A stretch of DNA of 10,537 nucleotides from Lachnospiraceae bacterium UBA3785 (GCA_002369495.1 DFFD01000051.1:15260-25796), one strand, 5' to 3'. Shown: positions 1 to 10,338, numbered from the stretch's first letter. Program-made: numbers and translations. Notes: generated from the sequence alone by a model not told the origin.

Positions 1-184
1 GCGCGTTGATGTGCTTGGCGAGCGTCGATTTTCCTGATCCGTTGTGCCCCAGGATTGCGATAAACTGCCCCTTTTCCACATCGAGATCGATGTTGTCGAG
101 AGCCCGCACTTTCTCGTTCTTCGAATCGTCCTCGGCGTATTTGATGTAATCAAACGCGAGCTTCGCGGCTTTTATGATCCCCAT
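1..184 (-). CDS. ecfA1: Energy-coupling factor transporter ATPase, EcfA1/CbiO type (partial, C-terminus beyond window)
   Basis: Only the first 61 residues are present; the rest lies beyond the left edge. The fragment carries a beta-strand N-terminus, the '[16 protein letters not shown]' stretch typical of ABC ATPases, and a Walker A motif GHNGSGKS at residues 46-53 followed by TLAKHINA. The [15 protein letters not shown] wording is characteristic of ECF-family ATPases, which pair with a second ATPase, the EcfT membrane subunit and substrate-specific S components to import vitamins or metals at the membrane. The ATG at 182-184 follows the engB stop by one nucleotide (TGA-G-ATG). Its ribosome binding site AGGAGG lies inside the last engB codons, so translation is probably coupled. 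The Q-loop, signature motif and Walker B cannot be checked here. A1 rather than A2 is my inference from the N-terminal wording; another ABC ATPase is less likely. Confidence 0.88.
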   Translation of the reverse strand, partial: MGIIKAAKLAFDYIKYAEDDSKNEKVRALDNIDLDVEKGQFIAILGHNGSGKSTLAKHINA

Positions 185-185
185 C

Positions 186-842
186 TCACTCCTCCTTCAA
201 GGGGCTGTCCCCGACGGCGCAGTCCCGGATGATGCTCCAGATCTCGTCCGCGCCTTCGCGCGTCTCCCCTGAAAATGCAACCACCCTCGCGCCGCCCGGC
301 ATCTTAAGAGAAGTCCTGATCGTCTTCAGGGCTTTCGGCACCTGCGAGCGCTTCAGCTTGTCCTTCTTCGTCGCGATGATGACCGGCTCCATGCCGTTTG
401 TCGTGATCCACTCGTACATGAGCCTGTCGTTCGCGGACGGCTCGTGGCGGATGTCGACGAGCAGGAAGACCGTCTTAAGCGCTTTCGACGTCTTAAGATA
501 GTTCTCGATCATCTTTCCCCACTTCGCCTTCACCTCCACCGAGGCGTTGGCGTAGCCGTAACCCGGCAGGTCCACAAGATAGCAGTCCGGCGCGAACGGT
601 TCGGGCAGGAAGGCGTCCGCATCCGGCGTGCCTTCGTTGACCCGGTAATAGTTGATCGTCTGGGTCTTCCCGGGCTGGCTCGACGTCCTGGCCAGGGATT
701 TCCGGTTCATGAGCGTGTTGATGAGGGTGCTCTTGCCGACGTTGGATTTGCCGGCGAAGGCGACCTCCGCCCGGGCGTTCTCCGGCAGGCGGCTCGTGAT
801 GCCGCAGACCGTCTCGAGGGCTGCATTTCTGATCTTTACCAT
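186..842 (-). CDS. engB: Ribosome biogenesis GTP-binding protein EngB (YihA/YsxC)
   Basis: This is a 218-residue TrmE-Era-EngA-EngB-Septin family GTPase that acts in late assembly of the 50S ribosomal subunit. Visible motifs are the P-loop GKSNVGKS at 31-38, the switch I region [15 protein letters not shown] at 52-66, G3 DLPGYG at 91-96 and G4 TKKD at 158-161. A late FSGETREG segment near 195-202 stands in the G5 position. The protein is longer than the roughly 195 residues of Bacillus YsxC. Most of the difference is an acidic, proline-containing insertion at about residues 70-86, between switch I and G3. The ATG at 840-842 is 7 nt beyond the lon stop. Its Shine-Dalgarno, TGAGG, overlaps that stop, so engB is probably coupled to lon. 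The downstream ATPase gene starts 1 nt after its TGA. The family assignment is secure. Confidence 0.97.
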   Translation of the reverse strand: MVKIRNAALETVCGITSRLPENARAEVAFAGKSNVGKSTLINTLMNRKSLARTSSQPGKTQTINYYRVNEGTPDADAFLPEPFAPDCYLVDLPGYGYANASVEVKAKWGKMIENYLKTSKALKTVFLLVDIRHEPSANDRLMYEWITTNGMEPVIIATKKDKLKRSQVPKALKTIRTSLKMPGGARVVAFSGETREGADEIWSIIRDCAVGDSPLKEE

Positions 843-849
843 AATAACC

Positions 850-3165
<2,316 letters not shown>

Positions 3166-3167
3166 AC

Positions 3168-4475
<1,308 letters not shown>

Positions 4476-4495
4476 TTTGTCTCCTTAAACGTAAA

Positions 4496-4522
4496 GACTC
4501 CCCGTGTAGCGCACGAGGAGTC
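4496..4522 (-). terminator. Hairpin between clpP and clpX (attenuator or RNA-processing element)
   Basis: In the minus-strand transcript GACTCCTCGTG pairs with CACGGGGAGTC around a 5-nt loop CGCTA. This gives 11 pairs with one G-U wobble. On the plus strand the wobble becomes a C-A mismatch, so the structure fits the minus-strand RNA. It begins 10 nt after the clpP TAA. The following bases are TTTACGTTTAAGG, which is a poor U-tract. Partial attenuation or mRNA stabilisation is therefore more likely than full termination, and the clpX ribosome binding site starts shortly after. Confidence 0.6.
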
Positions 4523-4532
4523 CCAATCATCC

Positions 4533-5117
4533 TTATCGATTTGTGACGACACTGTCGATAAGACCGTACGCGACGGCCTCCTCGGCGGACATCCAGTTGT
4601 CCCGGTCCGTGTCCCTCTCGATGACTTCGAGGGGCTGGCCGGTGTTCGAAGCGAGCGTTTCGTTGAGTCTCTTCTTGATCTTCAGGATATGCTCCGCCTC
4701 GATCTTGATGTCCGACGCCTGCCCGCGCGTGCCGCCCGACGGCTGATGGATCATGATCTCCGCGTTCGGAAGCGCCTGGCGCTTGCCCTTCGCGCCGCCC
4801 GCGAGCAGGAACGCGCCCATGCTCGCCGCCATGCCGATGCAGATCGTCGCGACGTCGCACTTGATATACTGCATCGTGTCGTAAATTGCCCAGCCCGCGG
4901 TAACGCTGCCGCCCGGGCTGTTGATGTACAGCATGATGTCCTTGCCCGGATCCTCAGCCTCGAGGAAAAGCAGCTGCGCGACAATAATGCTCGCGGTGTC
5001 GTCATTGACCTCGTCGCCGAGGAAAATGATGCGCTCCTTCAAAAGCCTCGAGTAAATGTCGTAGCTCCGCTCCCCCTGCGGGGTCTGCTCTATGACATAA
5101 GGTACCAGTGTGCTCAT
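4533..5117 (-). CDS. clpP: ATP-dependent Clp protease proteolytic subunit ClpP
   Basis: This is a 194-residue serine peptidase that forms the tetradecameric degradation chamber used by ClpX and, where present, ClpC or ClpA. The catalytic triad is visible: S99 in [10 protein letters not shown]124 in MIHQPSGG, and D173 in RDTDRDNWM. The spacing matches Bacillus ClpP (S98, H123, D172). The N-terminal segment [23 protein letters not shown] contains the axial-loop sequence and shows no long propeptide. The length is standard for the family. The ATG at 5115-5117 is 3 nt after the tig stop. A GGAGG Shine-Dalgarno about 12 nt upstream lies within the end of tig, so expression probably depends on the tig transcript. 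No CtsR-type direct repeat precedes it. Confidence 0.98.
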   Translation of the reverse strand: MSTLVPYVIEQTPQGERSYDIYSRLLKERIIFLGDEVNDDTASIIVAQLLFLEAEDPGKDIMLYINSPGGSVTAGWAIYDTMQYIKCDVATICIGMAASMGAFLLAGGAKGKRQALPNAEIMIHQPSGGTRGQASDIKIEAEHILKIKKRLNETLASNTGQPLEVIERDTDRDNWMSAEEAVAYGLIDSVVTNR

Positions 5118-5120
5118 GTA

Positions 5121-6407
5121 TTATTCAACCTCCACGGCGTTGTCCACAAGGAAGGTGATCGCTTCCTGGACAGCCATATCCTTCTTCATCTGTTCTTTGC
5201 CGAAATCGCTCATGGCCTTGTCGAGGTCTTCGCGCTTCATCTGATACTGCTCGGCCATCTTGTCGAGCTCCTCGCTGACCTTCTCCTCGGGGATCTCGAT
5301 GTTCTCGGCCTTCACGATCTCCTCAAGGCACAGACGGGTCTTGATGCGCTTCTCAGCCTCTGGGCGGACCTGCTCAAGGAACTTGTCCTTGTTCATGCCC
5401 TGATAGTTCAGGAACATGTCGATCGGGATGCCCTGGCTCTGCAGCTGCTGCGCATACTCCTCGAAGATCTGCTCGGCCTGGGAAGTGACCATCGCATCGG
5501 CGATATCCATCTCGGAAACGGCGATCAGCTTGTTAACGGCCTCATTCTCGTAATCCGTCTTCTTTGCTCTCTCACGGCGCTCCGTAAGCTTCTTCTTAAG
5601 GTCTTCCTTGTACTCGTCAAGAGAATCGAAGCCTGCATCCTCGGCGAATTCATCGTCGATCTCCGGAAGCTCTCTCGTCTTGATCGTGTGGATCGTGCAC
5701 GCAAAGACCGCTGCCTTGCCGGCGAGCTCCTTGGCGTGATAATCCTCCGGGAAGGTGACTTCCACGTCCTTGCTCTCGCCCGGCATAAGGCCGATCAGCT
5801 GCTCTTCAAAGCCCGGGATAAAGGAACCGGAGCCGATGACCAGGGACTGATCCTGAGCCGTGCCGCCATCGAATGCAGCGCCGTCGATCGTGCCTGCATA
5901 GTCAAGGGAGACCGTGTCGCCGTCAGCGACCGCGCGGTCCGTGACATCGACGAGGCGGGAGTTCTTCTCCTGCTCGGACTTAAGCTCCTTCTCGACGTCC
6001 TCATCCGTGACCTCAACGTTGATCTTCTTGATCTCAAGGCCCTTGTACTCGCCCAGCTTCACTTCCGGACGGACAGCGAACTCAGCCGTGTAGATGAGCG
6101 CCTTGCCCTTGCCCATGTCGACAACGTCGAACTCCGGCTGGGAAGTGATCTCAAGGCCGGAGGCTGCAGCTTCGACCGGATAGGTGTCGTTGATGCAGAA
6201 GTTTACGGCATCTTCGTAGAAGATCTCCGGGCCGTACATACGCTCGATCATAGCCAGCGGAGCCTTGCCCTTGCGGAAGCCCGGAAGCTGGATTTTGTTT
6301 TTATTCTTGTTGTAAGCTTTGACAATGGCCTTTCCAAAGTCCTCTGCGGACACTTCGATCGTAAGTTTCGCCATGCTGTGCTCGAGATTCTCAATTTTTG
6401 CGCTCAT
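5121..6407 (-). CDS. tig: Trigger factor (ribosome-associated chaperone and peptidyl-prolyl isomerase)
   Basis: This is a 428-residue chaperone that docks at the ribosomal exit tunnel and shields nascent chains. The N-terminal ribosome-binding domain carries the signature GFRKGKAP at residues 43-50. An FKBP-type isomerase domain follows, from about residue 158 to 250, recognisable from GDTVSLDYAGTIDG and IPGFEEQLIGLMPGE. The C-terminal helical arms start with ELPEIDDEFAEDAGFDSLDEYKEDL and run to the end. The length is normal for the family. The ATG at 6405-6407 is preceded by a near-perfect AGGAGG. tig heads the protease operon, with clpP starting 3 nt after its TAA. A sigma-A-like promoter with a leader of about 48 nt lies directly upstream, and read-through from the DJ-1 gene is also possible. 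Confidence 0.98.
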   Translation of the reverse strand: MSAKIENLEHSMAKLTIEVSAEDFGKAIVKAYNKNKNKIQLPGFRKGKAPLAMIERMYGPEIFYEDAVNFCINDTYPVEAAASGLEITSQPEFDVVDMGKGKALIYTAEFAVRPEVKLGEYKGLEIKKINVEVTDEDVEKELKSEQEKNSRLVDVTDRAVADGDTVSLDYAGTIDGAAFDGGTAQDQSLVIGSGSFIPGFEEQLIGLMPGESKDVEVTFPEDYHAKELAGKAAVFACTIHTIKTRELPEIDDEFAEDAGFDSLDEYKEDLKKKLTERRERAKKTDYENEAVNKLIAVSEMDIADAMVTSQAEQIFEEYAQQLQSQGIPIDMFLNYQGMNKDKFLEQVRPEAEKRIKTRLCLEEIVKAENIEIPEEKVSEELDKMAEQYQMKREDLDKAMSDFGKEQMKKDMAVQEAITFLVDNAVEVE

Positions 6408-6439
6408 GTTTCCTCCTCAACCAGAGATACTATTCTTCA

Positions 6440-6451
6440 CTATGTCCATAG
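6440..6451. repeat. Short inverted repeat in the tig leader
   Basis: CTATG and CATAG flank a 2-nt centre, just downstream of the predicted tig transcription start. It could be an operator half-turn or a small 5' stem. With only 5-nt arms it could also be chance. Confidence 0.3.
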
Positions 6452-6461
6452 ACAGTCAAAT

Positions 6462-6491
6462 ATTATAACACAGAGGTTGTTTGGAATACAA
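6462..6491 (-). promoter_or_regulatory. Sigma-A-like promoter for tig-clpP-clpX-lon-engB
   Basis: On the minus strand, TTGTAT (6491-6486) is separated by 18 nt from a perfect TATAAT (6467-6462). The -10 box is extended by an upstream TG (TGTTATAAT). The -10 box contains the TAA stop codon of the DJ-1-family gene. A start near 6455 would give a leader of about 48 nt before the tig ATG. The motif match is direct; activity is inferred. Confidence 0.62.
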
Positions 6492-7029
6492 TCCCCTTTT
6501 TCACATTTTCCGCGGCGTCAGAGCCCTCGAGGATCTCGATGAGGCGCAGCGCAAACGGGATCGCCGTCCCGGCCCCGCGGCTCGTCGTGACATGCCCGTC
6601 GGTGACGACCTCCTCGCGTGTCGACACTTCAGCGCCTTTGAGCGCCTCCTCCATGCCCGGATAGATCGTCGCCCGCTTTCCGCGCACGATCCCGAGCGCG
6701 CCGAACACCATTGGGGCGGCGCAGATCGCGGAAATGTACCGCCCGTCCGCATTGAACCTTGCAAGAAGGTCCGTCAGCGGCCCGAACGCGCCGAGGTACT
6801 TAACGCCCGGCATGCCGCCCGGGAGGACCAGCATATCGGCGTTTTCGGGGTCTGCATTTTCAAAAAGGACGTCCGCCTTCACCGTGATGCCGGACCTTCC
6901 GGTCACAAAAAGATCGCCGCTGATCGAGACCATCTCTGTTCTGATCTTCGCGCGCCGCAGAAGGTCGACGACGGTCAGTGCCTCCACTTCCTCAAATCCT
7001 TCCGCAAAAAACACACAGGCTCTGCTCAT
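6463..7029 (-). CDS. DJ-1/PfpI family protein (YajL/ThiJ-like)
   Basis: This is a 188-residue single-domain protein of the DJ-1/PfpI superfamily. Members include protective deglycase- or glyoxalase-like and chaperone-like proteins; the exact substrate is unknown here. The opening CVFFAEGFEEVEALTVVDLLRRA matches the DJ-1 subgroup, and E16 corresponds to human DJ-1 E18. The nucleophile elbow ICAAPMVFGALG places the reactive cysteine at C103. LPGGMPG (69-75) is the usual glycine turn. I use the ATG at 7027-7029, with AGAGGG about 7 nt upstream; an upstream in-frame ATG at 7059 would add ten charged residues unlike the family. It is divergent from the CYTH gene across 77 nt. Its stop codon is part of the predicted tig promoter, so its transcript likely continues into tig. 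Confidence 0.92.
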   Translation of the reverse strand: MSRACVFFAEGFEEVEALTVVDLLRRAKIRTEMVSISGDLFVTGRSGITVKADVLFENADPENADMLVLPGGMPGVKYLGAFGPLTDLLARFNADGRYISAICAAPMVFGALGIVRGKRATIYPGMEEALKGAEVSTREEVVTDGHVTTSRGAGTAIPFALRLIEILEGSDAAENVKKGIVFQTTSVL

Positions 7030-7066
7030 AACTTTTCCCTCTCTTCTTTCCTCACACAAAACAACA

Positions 7067-7075
7067 TGCTATACT
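7067..7075 (+). promoter_or_regulatory. Extended -10 element for the CYTH gene
   Basis: TGCTATACT on the plus strand is an extended -10 (TGnTATACT). It sits about 32 nt before the CYTH start, leaving a leader of about 25 nt. No convincing -35 box is present at 16-18 nt upstream (the region is pyrimidine-rich), which is tolerable for an extended -10 promoter. No equally good promoter is visible for the divergent gene. Confidence 0.42.
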
Positions 7076-7106
7076 GAAGCTACCATCATGAGAAAGGATC
7101 CCGATC

Positions 7107-7550
7107 ATGGAAATAGAACGCAAATGGCTCATCAAAACCGTCCCGGAAAACCTCTCCTCCTGCCCGCACCACATCATCGAGCAGGGCTACTTAAGCGTCG
7201 CGCCGGTCGTCCGCATCCGCCGTCAGGACGACGACTACATCCTCACCTACAAGGGCGACGGCCTCATGGCCCGCGAGGAGTACAATCTCCCGCTCACGAA
7301 GGAAGCCTACGAGCACTTAAAGACGAAGATCGACGGCCGCCTCATCGCGAAGACCCGCTATCTCATCCCGCTGCCGGACGGGCTTATGATCGAGCTCGAC
7401 CACTTTAAATCCCCCCTCGAGGGCCTCTACCTTGCGGAGATCGAGTTCCCGACCGTCGAGGCCGCGAAGAGCTATGAGGCTCCCGACTGGTTCGGCGAGG
7501 ACGTCACTTACGACCCGCGATACCACAACAGCGTGATGTCAAGGCTCTGA
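7107..7550 (+). CDS. CYTH domain protein (triphosphate tunnel metalloenzyme family)
   Basis: This is a 147-residue protein and the only plus-strand gene in the window. CYTH proteins fold into a beta-barrel tunnel that binds triphosphates through basic residues and metal through acidic residues. Known activities include inorganic tripolyphosphatase, thiamine triphosphatase and class IV adenylate cyclase. The hallmark ExExK motif is EIERK at residues 2-6. Tunnel-type residues follow: R36 and R38 (VRIRR), K49 in LTYKGDG, R56/E58 (AREEYNL), R84 (KTRYLIPL), E96/D98 (IELD) and E111/E113 (AEIEF). This set suggests an active enzyme, most likely a tripolyphosphatase-type activity by analogy with short bacterial members; the substrate cannot be read from sequence. 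The ATG at 7107 has AAAGGA about 8-9 nt upstream. It converges on proC with a 19-nt gap and no obvious terminator. Confidence 0.9.
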   Translation: MEIERKWLIKTVPENLSSCPHHIIEQGYLSVAPVVRIRRQDDDYILTYKGDGLMAREEYNLPLTKEAYEHLKTKIDGRLIAKTRYLIPLPDGLMIELDHFKSPLEGLYLAEIEFPTVEAAKSYEAPDWFGEDVTYDPRYHNSVMSRL

Positions 7551-7569
7551 TCTTCTGAAAATGAACCCC

Positions 7570-8361
7570 TCACATCTCCCTTGCCTTCTGCGCCGCGGCG
7601 CGGACAGCCTCGATGGCAGCCGCGCGGAAGCCCATGTTTTCGAGCACCGCGACGCCCTCGATCGTCGTCCCGCCCGGAGATGTGACCATATCCTTGAGCT
7701 CGCCCGGGTGTTTCCCGGTGTCGAGCACCATTTTGGCGGACCCGAGCACGGTCTTCGCCGCGAAGCGGTAAGCCTTGTCGCGGGGCATGCCCTCCGCGAC
7801 CGCTCCGTCCGCAAGCGCTTCAATAAACATGTACACGAACGCAGGCGAACTTCCGCTGACAGACGTCACGACCGGCATGAGCGTCTCCGGGATCTCGACG
7901 GCCTCGCTGAACGCGGCGATGAAGTCCCCTGCGGTCTTTTTTTCCGCCTCCGTGACGTTTCCGTTCGCGCACCAGCCCGTGATGCCCGCGCCGACGAGCG
8001 CAGGCGTGTTGGGCATCGCCCGCACGATCTTCTGGTCGGCGCCGAGGCCTCCCTCGAGGTCCGCGATCGAGCGGCCGGCCATGATCGAGATGATGAGCCT
8101 GCCTCTCACGCTCTCGCAGAGTTCCTCCGCGATGACCGGGAAGACATTCGGCTTCACGGCAAAGAGGACGATGTCCGCATTTTCAACGCACTTTCCGTTG
8201 TCCGCCTTCGTCGTAATGCCGTACCTGGCCGCCAGTTTTCTTCTGGCCTCGTCGCTCCTGTCGGAAGCTGTAATGTCCGAGGGCTTCGCGAATTCACCCG
8301 CGATGAGCCCGCCGATGATCGCCGTCGCCATGTTGCCGCAGCCGATGACTCCGATTTTCAT
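7570..8361 (-). CDS. proC: Pyrroline-5-carboxylate reductase
   Basis: This is a 263-residue enzyme for the last step of proline synthesis, reducing 1-pyrroline-5-carboxylate with NAD(P)H in the cytoplasm. The N-terminal Rossmann fold opens MKIGVIGCGNMATAIIGG, with the GxGxxA turn at residues 7-12. PNTPALVGAG is the conserved mid-protein substrate/cofactor segment. The C-terminal dimerisation domain holds the family signature from SGSSPAFVYMFIEALADGAV through GMPRDKAYRFAAKTVLGSAKMV and TSPGGTTIEGVAVLE. The length is typical. The ATG at 8359-8361 has AAGGAGG 8 nt upstream. It is the last gene of the dapF-lipoprotein-proC unit, 16 nt after the lipoprotein stop. An alanine-rich C-terminus contains a 12-bp GC palindrome that codon choice explains. 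Confidence 0.97.
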   Translation of the reverse strand: MKIGVIGCGNMATAIIGGLIAGEFAKPSDITASDRSDEARRKLAARYGITTKADNGKCVENADIVLFAVKPNVFPVIAEELCESVRGRLIISIMAGRSIADLEGGLGADQKIVRAMPNTPALVGAGITGWCANGNVTEAEKKTAGDFIAAFSEAVEIPETLMPVVTSVSGSSPAFVYMFIEALADGAVAEGMPRDKAYRFAAKTVLGSAKMVLDTGKHPGELKDMVTSPGGTTIEGVAVLENMGFRAAAIEAVRAAAQKAREM

Positions 8362-8377
8362 TTTCCGTACCTCCTTA

Positions 8378-9355
8378 TCATCCTGCTTCCTGAATGTTCA
8401 GGACGCTCGCCATTCTGATCCACTCGTTCTGGGGCACCGTCCCGTTCTTAAGAAATGCCAGCATCGTGTCGGCACCTTTCTCCCCCAGGTTCGCGGCCGG
8501 CCGCGTGATCGTTCCGAAGATCCTGCCTTCCTCGACCCACGAGACGATCCCGTCAAGGTCTCCTTCCACACAGACGACAACGATGTCGGTGCGCCCCATC
8601 GTCTCCATCGCGTACAGCATCGCGTCCGTGACGCGGCTGTTCGCGCAGACGACTGCCTCGATGGACGGATTGACCAGGAAGACTTCGCGGATCTCGCTCT
8701 CCGCGTCCGACATGTCGTACCCGTTGATTGAACGGTTCATGACCTCATACATGCCCGTGTGATCGATCATACCGACCTGGAAGGCCGAGATCATGTCCGA
8801 AGACCGGTCGTCATCATCCTGGACAACAGACATGTACCGGGCGTTGCCGCCGAGCCGGTCTATGTAGCGGAGCGCCAGCTCAGCGATATTCTTTTCCATA
8901 TCGGTCGTGATCTGGGCAAGGCACAGGCCTCTCTCGGTGATTCCCCGGTCCAGAAGGATGACCGGGATCTCCGCCTCAGACGCGGACCGTACCGCCTCCG
9001 TGACATCGTCCGCGCGCATATTGTCGCAGATGATGCCGGCTGCCCTGTTTCTCACCGCTTCGGCAAATGCCGCCGCATACACCTCATCGTCATCCCCGCA
9101 GACCCGGAGCACCGTATTCCAGCCGCTGCCCTCGAATTTCGCGGCGGCAGCCGCATATTCCTCCGCGGATTCATGTTCCGCCGACGGCAGGATGACAACC
9201 ACCGTCTTTCTCCAGTCCTGCTGTTCCTCGCTCACCTCTGTATCGCTGCTTTCCGTGTCTTTCCCGGCTTCTCCTATGCCGGGAAGCGTTCCGCATGCGG
9301 AAAATGCAGACACACAAAGGAGCATGGCAAGCAAAACCCCCATCAGCCTCTTCAT
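8378..9355 (-). CDS. Periplasmic-binding-protein-like lipoprotein (sugar-binding type, LacI/RbsB fold)
   Basis: This is a 325-residue exported lipoprotein. A basic start (MKRLMG), a hydrophobic core and the lipobox FSAC at 18-21 predict signal peptidase II cleavage and lipidation at C21. An acidic, Ser/Thr-rich linker (about 22-48) precedes a type 1 periplasmic-binding domain. Recognisable pieces are the first strand VVVILPSAEH, the IICDNMRADDVTEAVRSASE segment followed by IPVILLDRG, and a C-terminal VCVEGDLDGIVSWVEEGRIFGTITRP with GEKGADTMLAFLKNG, as in ribose/galactose-binding relatives. No permease or ATPase accompanies it here, so import or a sensory-partner role are both possible. The ligand is unknown. 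The ATG at 9353-9355 overlaps the dapF stop (ATGA) and has GGGAGG 5 nt upstream, which indicates translational coupling. It lies 16 nt before proC. Confidence 0.85.
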   Translation of the reverse strand: MKRLMGVLLAMLLCVSAFSACGTLPGIGEAGKDTESSDTEVSEEQQDWRKTVVVILPSAEHESAEEYAAAAAKFEGSGWNTVLRVCGDDDEVYAAAFAEAVRNRAAGIICDNMRADDVTEAVRSASEAEIPVILLDRGITERGLCLAQITTDMEKNIAELALRYIDRLGGNARYMSVVQDDDDRSSDMISAFQVGMIDHTGMYEVMNRSINGYDMSDAESEIREVFLVNPSIEAVVCANSRVTDAMLYAMETMGRTDIVVVCVEGDLDGIVSWVEEGRIFGTITRPAANLGEKGADTMLAFLKNGTVPQNEWIRMASVLNIQEAG

Positions 9356-10236
9356 ACAAGCCTCCCAAGATTGATATCGCCCTCAAACACTTCCCTGGCC
9401 GGCCCGGTCATGAAGACAGGCGAGCCCGGACCTTCCCACTCGATGACGAGGTCCCCGCCGTTCAGATGGACCGTCACCGGGCTCTTCGCAAGGCCGTTCA
9501 GGATCGCGGCGACCGCGGTCGCGCAGGTCCCGGTCCCGCATGCCCAGGTCTCGCCGGAGCCGCGCTCCCAGACCCGCATCCGGAGCTCATGTTCGCCGAG
9601 CCGGACCGCAAACTCCGTGTTGACCCGTTCGGGGAACATCGGGTGGTTCTCGAAAACCTTTCCGATCTTCTCAAGAGGAAAATTCTCCACCTCGTCCGTA
9701 AAGACCACGCAGTGGGGGTTTCCCATGGAAATGCAGTTCACGCGCCACGTCTGCCCCGCGATCACCGCCGGGACGTCGATCAGCTGTTCCGCGTTCTCCG
9801 GGAGCGCAGCGCCCTCCGGCAGCGGGACCTTACTTATGTCAACCGGAATCTCAGCCGGTGCAAAAATCGCCTCTCCCATATTGACGCGGAGGCTCACCGC
9901 TTCGCCGTTTTCAGCCGTCACATCGAGGATCTTAACGCCCGCACCGGTCTCGACACGGATGCGGTCCTTTCGGGCGAGCCCGTGGTCGTAGGCGTATTTG
10001 CCGACGCAGCGGACGCCGTTGCCGCACATTTTCCCGAGGCTTCCGTCCGCGTTGTACATTTCCATCGTGACGTCGGCGATCTCACTGGGTTTGATCAGGA
10101 TGAGACCGTCGGCCCCGATGCCGAAGTGCCGGTCGGAGACGAGACGGGCGGCCTCCGACGGGTTTTCCACGGTCTCCTTCGTGCAGTCCACGTAGACGTA
10201 ATCGTTGCCGGCGCCGTGCATTTTCGTAAAGTGCAT
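9352..10236 (-). CDS. dapF: Diaminopimelate epimerase
   Basis: This is a 294-residue PLP-independent epimerase that converts LL- to meso-diaminopimelate for lysine and peptidoglycan synthesis. The protein starts MHFTKMHGAGNDYVYVD, the usual first strand. The two catalytic cysteines are C71 in NADGSLGKMCGNGVRC and C233 in GETWACGTGTCA. The DRHFGIGADGL and SMGNPHCVVF segments complete the family pattern, and the length is slightly above the E. coli enzyme. The ATG at 10234-10236 has AGGAG 7 nt upstream. That site lies within a 10-bp palindrome (10237-10246), which is too tight to form a strong hairpin. dapF is the first gene of the unit with the lipoprotein gene (4-nt overlap) and proC, driven by a candidate promoter about 75 nt upstream. 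No lysine riboswitch or T-box was recognised in the leader. Confidence 0.98.
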   Translation of the reverse strand: MHFTKMHGAGNDYVYVDCTKETVENPSEAARLVSDRHFGIGADGLILIKPSEIADVTMEMYNADGSLGKMCGNGVRCVGKYAYDHGLARKDRIRVETGAGVKILDVTAENGEAVSLRVNMGEAIFAPAEIPVDISKVPLPEGAALPENAEQLIDVPAVIAGQTWRVNCISMGNPHCVVFTDEVENFPLEKIGKVFENHPMFPERVNTEFAVRLGEHELRMRVWERGSGETWACGTGTCATAVAAILNGLAKSPVTVHLNGGDLVIEWEGPGSPVFMTGPAREVFEGDINLGRLV

Positions 10237-10311
10237 GAGAATTCTCCTATACTAAATTCTGCCGATGAACAGACTTTCTGACTCACCATTGCCATTAAAT
10301 CACTGTTTAAG

Positions 10312-10338
10312 ATTATCACAAACAACGGTTGTTTTCAA
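10312..10338 (-). promoter_or_regulatory. Candidate promoter for dapF-lipoprotein-proC
   Basis: On the minus strand TTGAAA (10338-10333) and GATAAT (10317-10312) match the sigma-A -35 and -10 consensus at five of six positions each. The spacer is only 15 nt, which is shorter than usual and may mean weak or activator-assisted transcription. It would give a leader of about 70 nt. An alternative -10 register shifted by one base gives a 16-nt spacer. Confidence 0.42.
10320..10334. promoter_or_regulatory. 15-bp palindrome in the dapF promoter (operator-like)
   Basis: AAACAAC, a single central base, then GTTGTTT form perfect 7-bp arms. The palindrome fills the spacer of the candidate dapF promoter and overlaps the end of the -35 box, the usual position for a repressor site. 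The regulator is unknown. Confidence 0.4.

Noticed and set aside
6454..6463. A heptad AGTCAAA followed by TAT at the tig promoter, resembling a CtsR half-site
   Set aside because: CtsR operators need a tandem second heptad. The next bases (TATAACA) do not match, and no other copy or ctsR gene is visible. A single half-site of this length is likely by chance.
7590..7601. A perfect 12-bp palindrome GCGCCGCGGCGC near the end of proC
   Set aside because: It falls in an alanine-arginine coding run where GC-rich codons give such palindromes easily. No U-tract follows, so it is not a terminator.
10237..10246. The palindrome GAGAATTCTC over the dapF ribosome binding site as a possible RNA switch
   Set aside because: Only about three pairs could form around a 4-nt loop, too weak to hide the ribosome binding site. 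No ligand-binding leader such as a lysine riboswitch or T-box was recognisable upstream.
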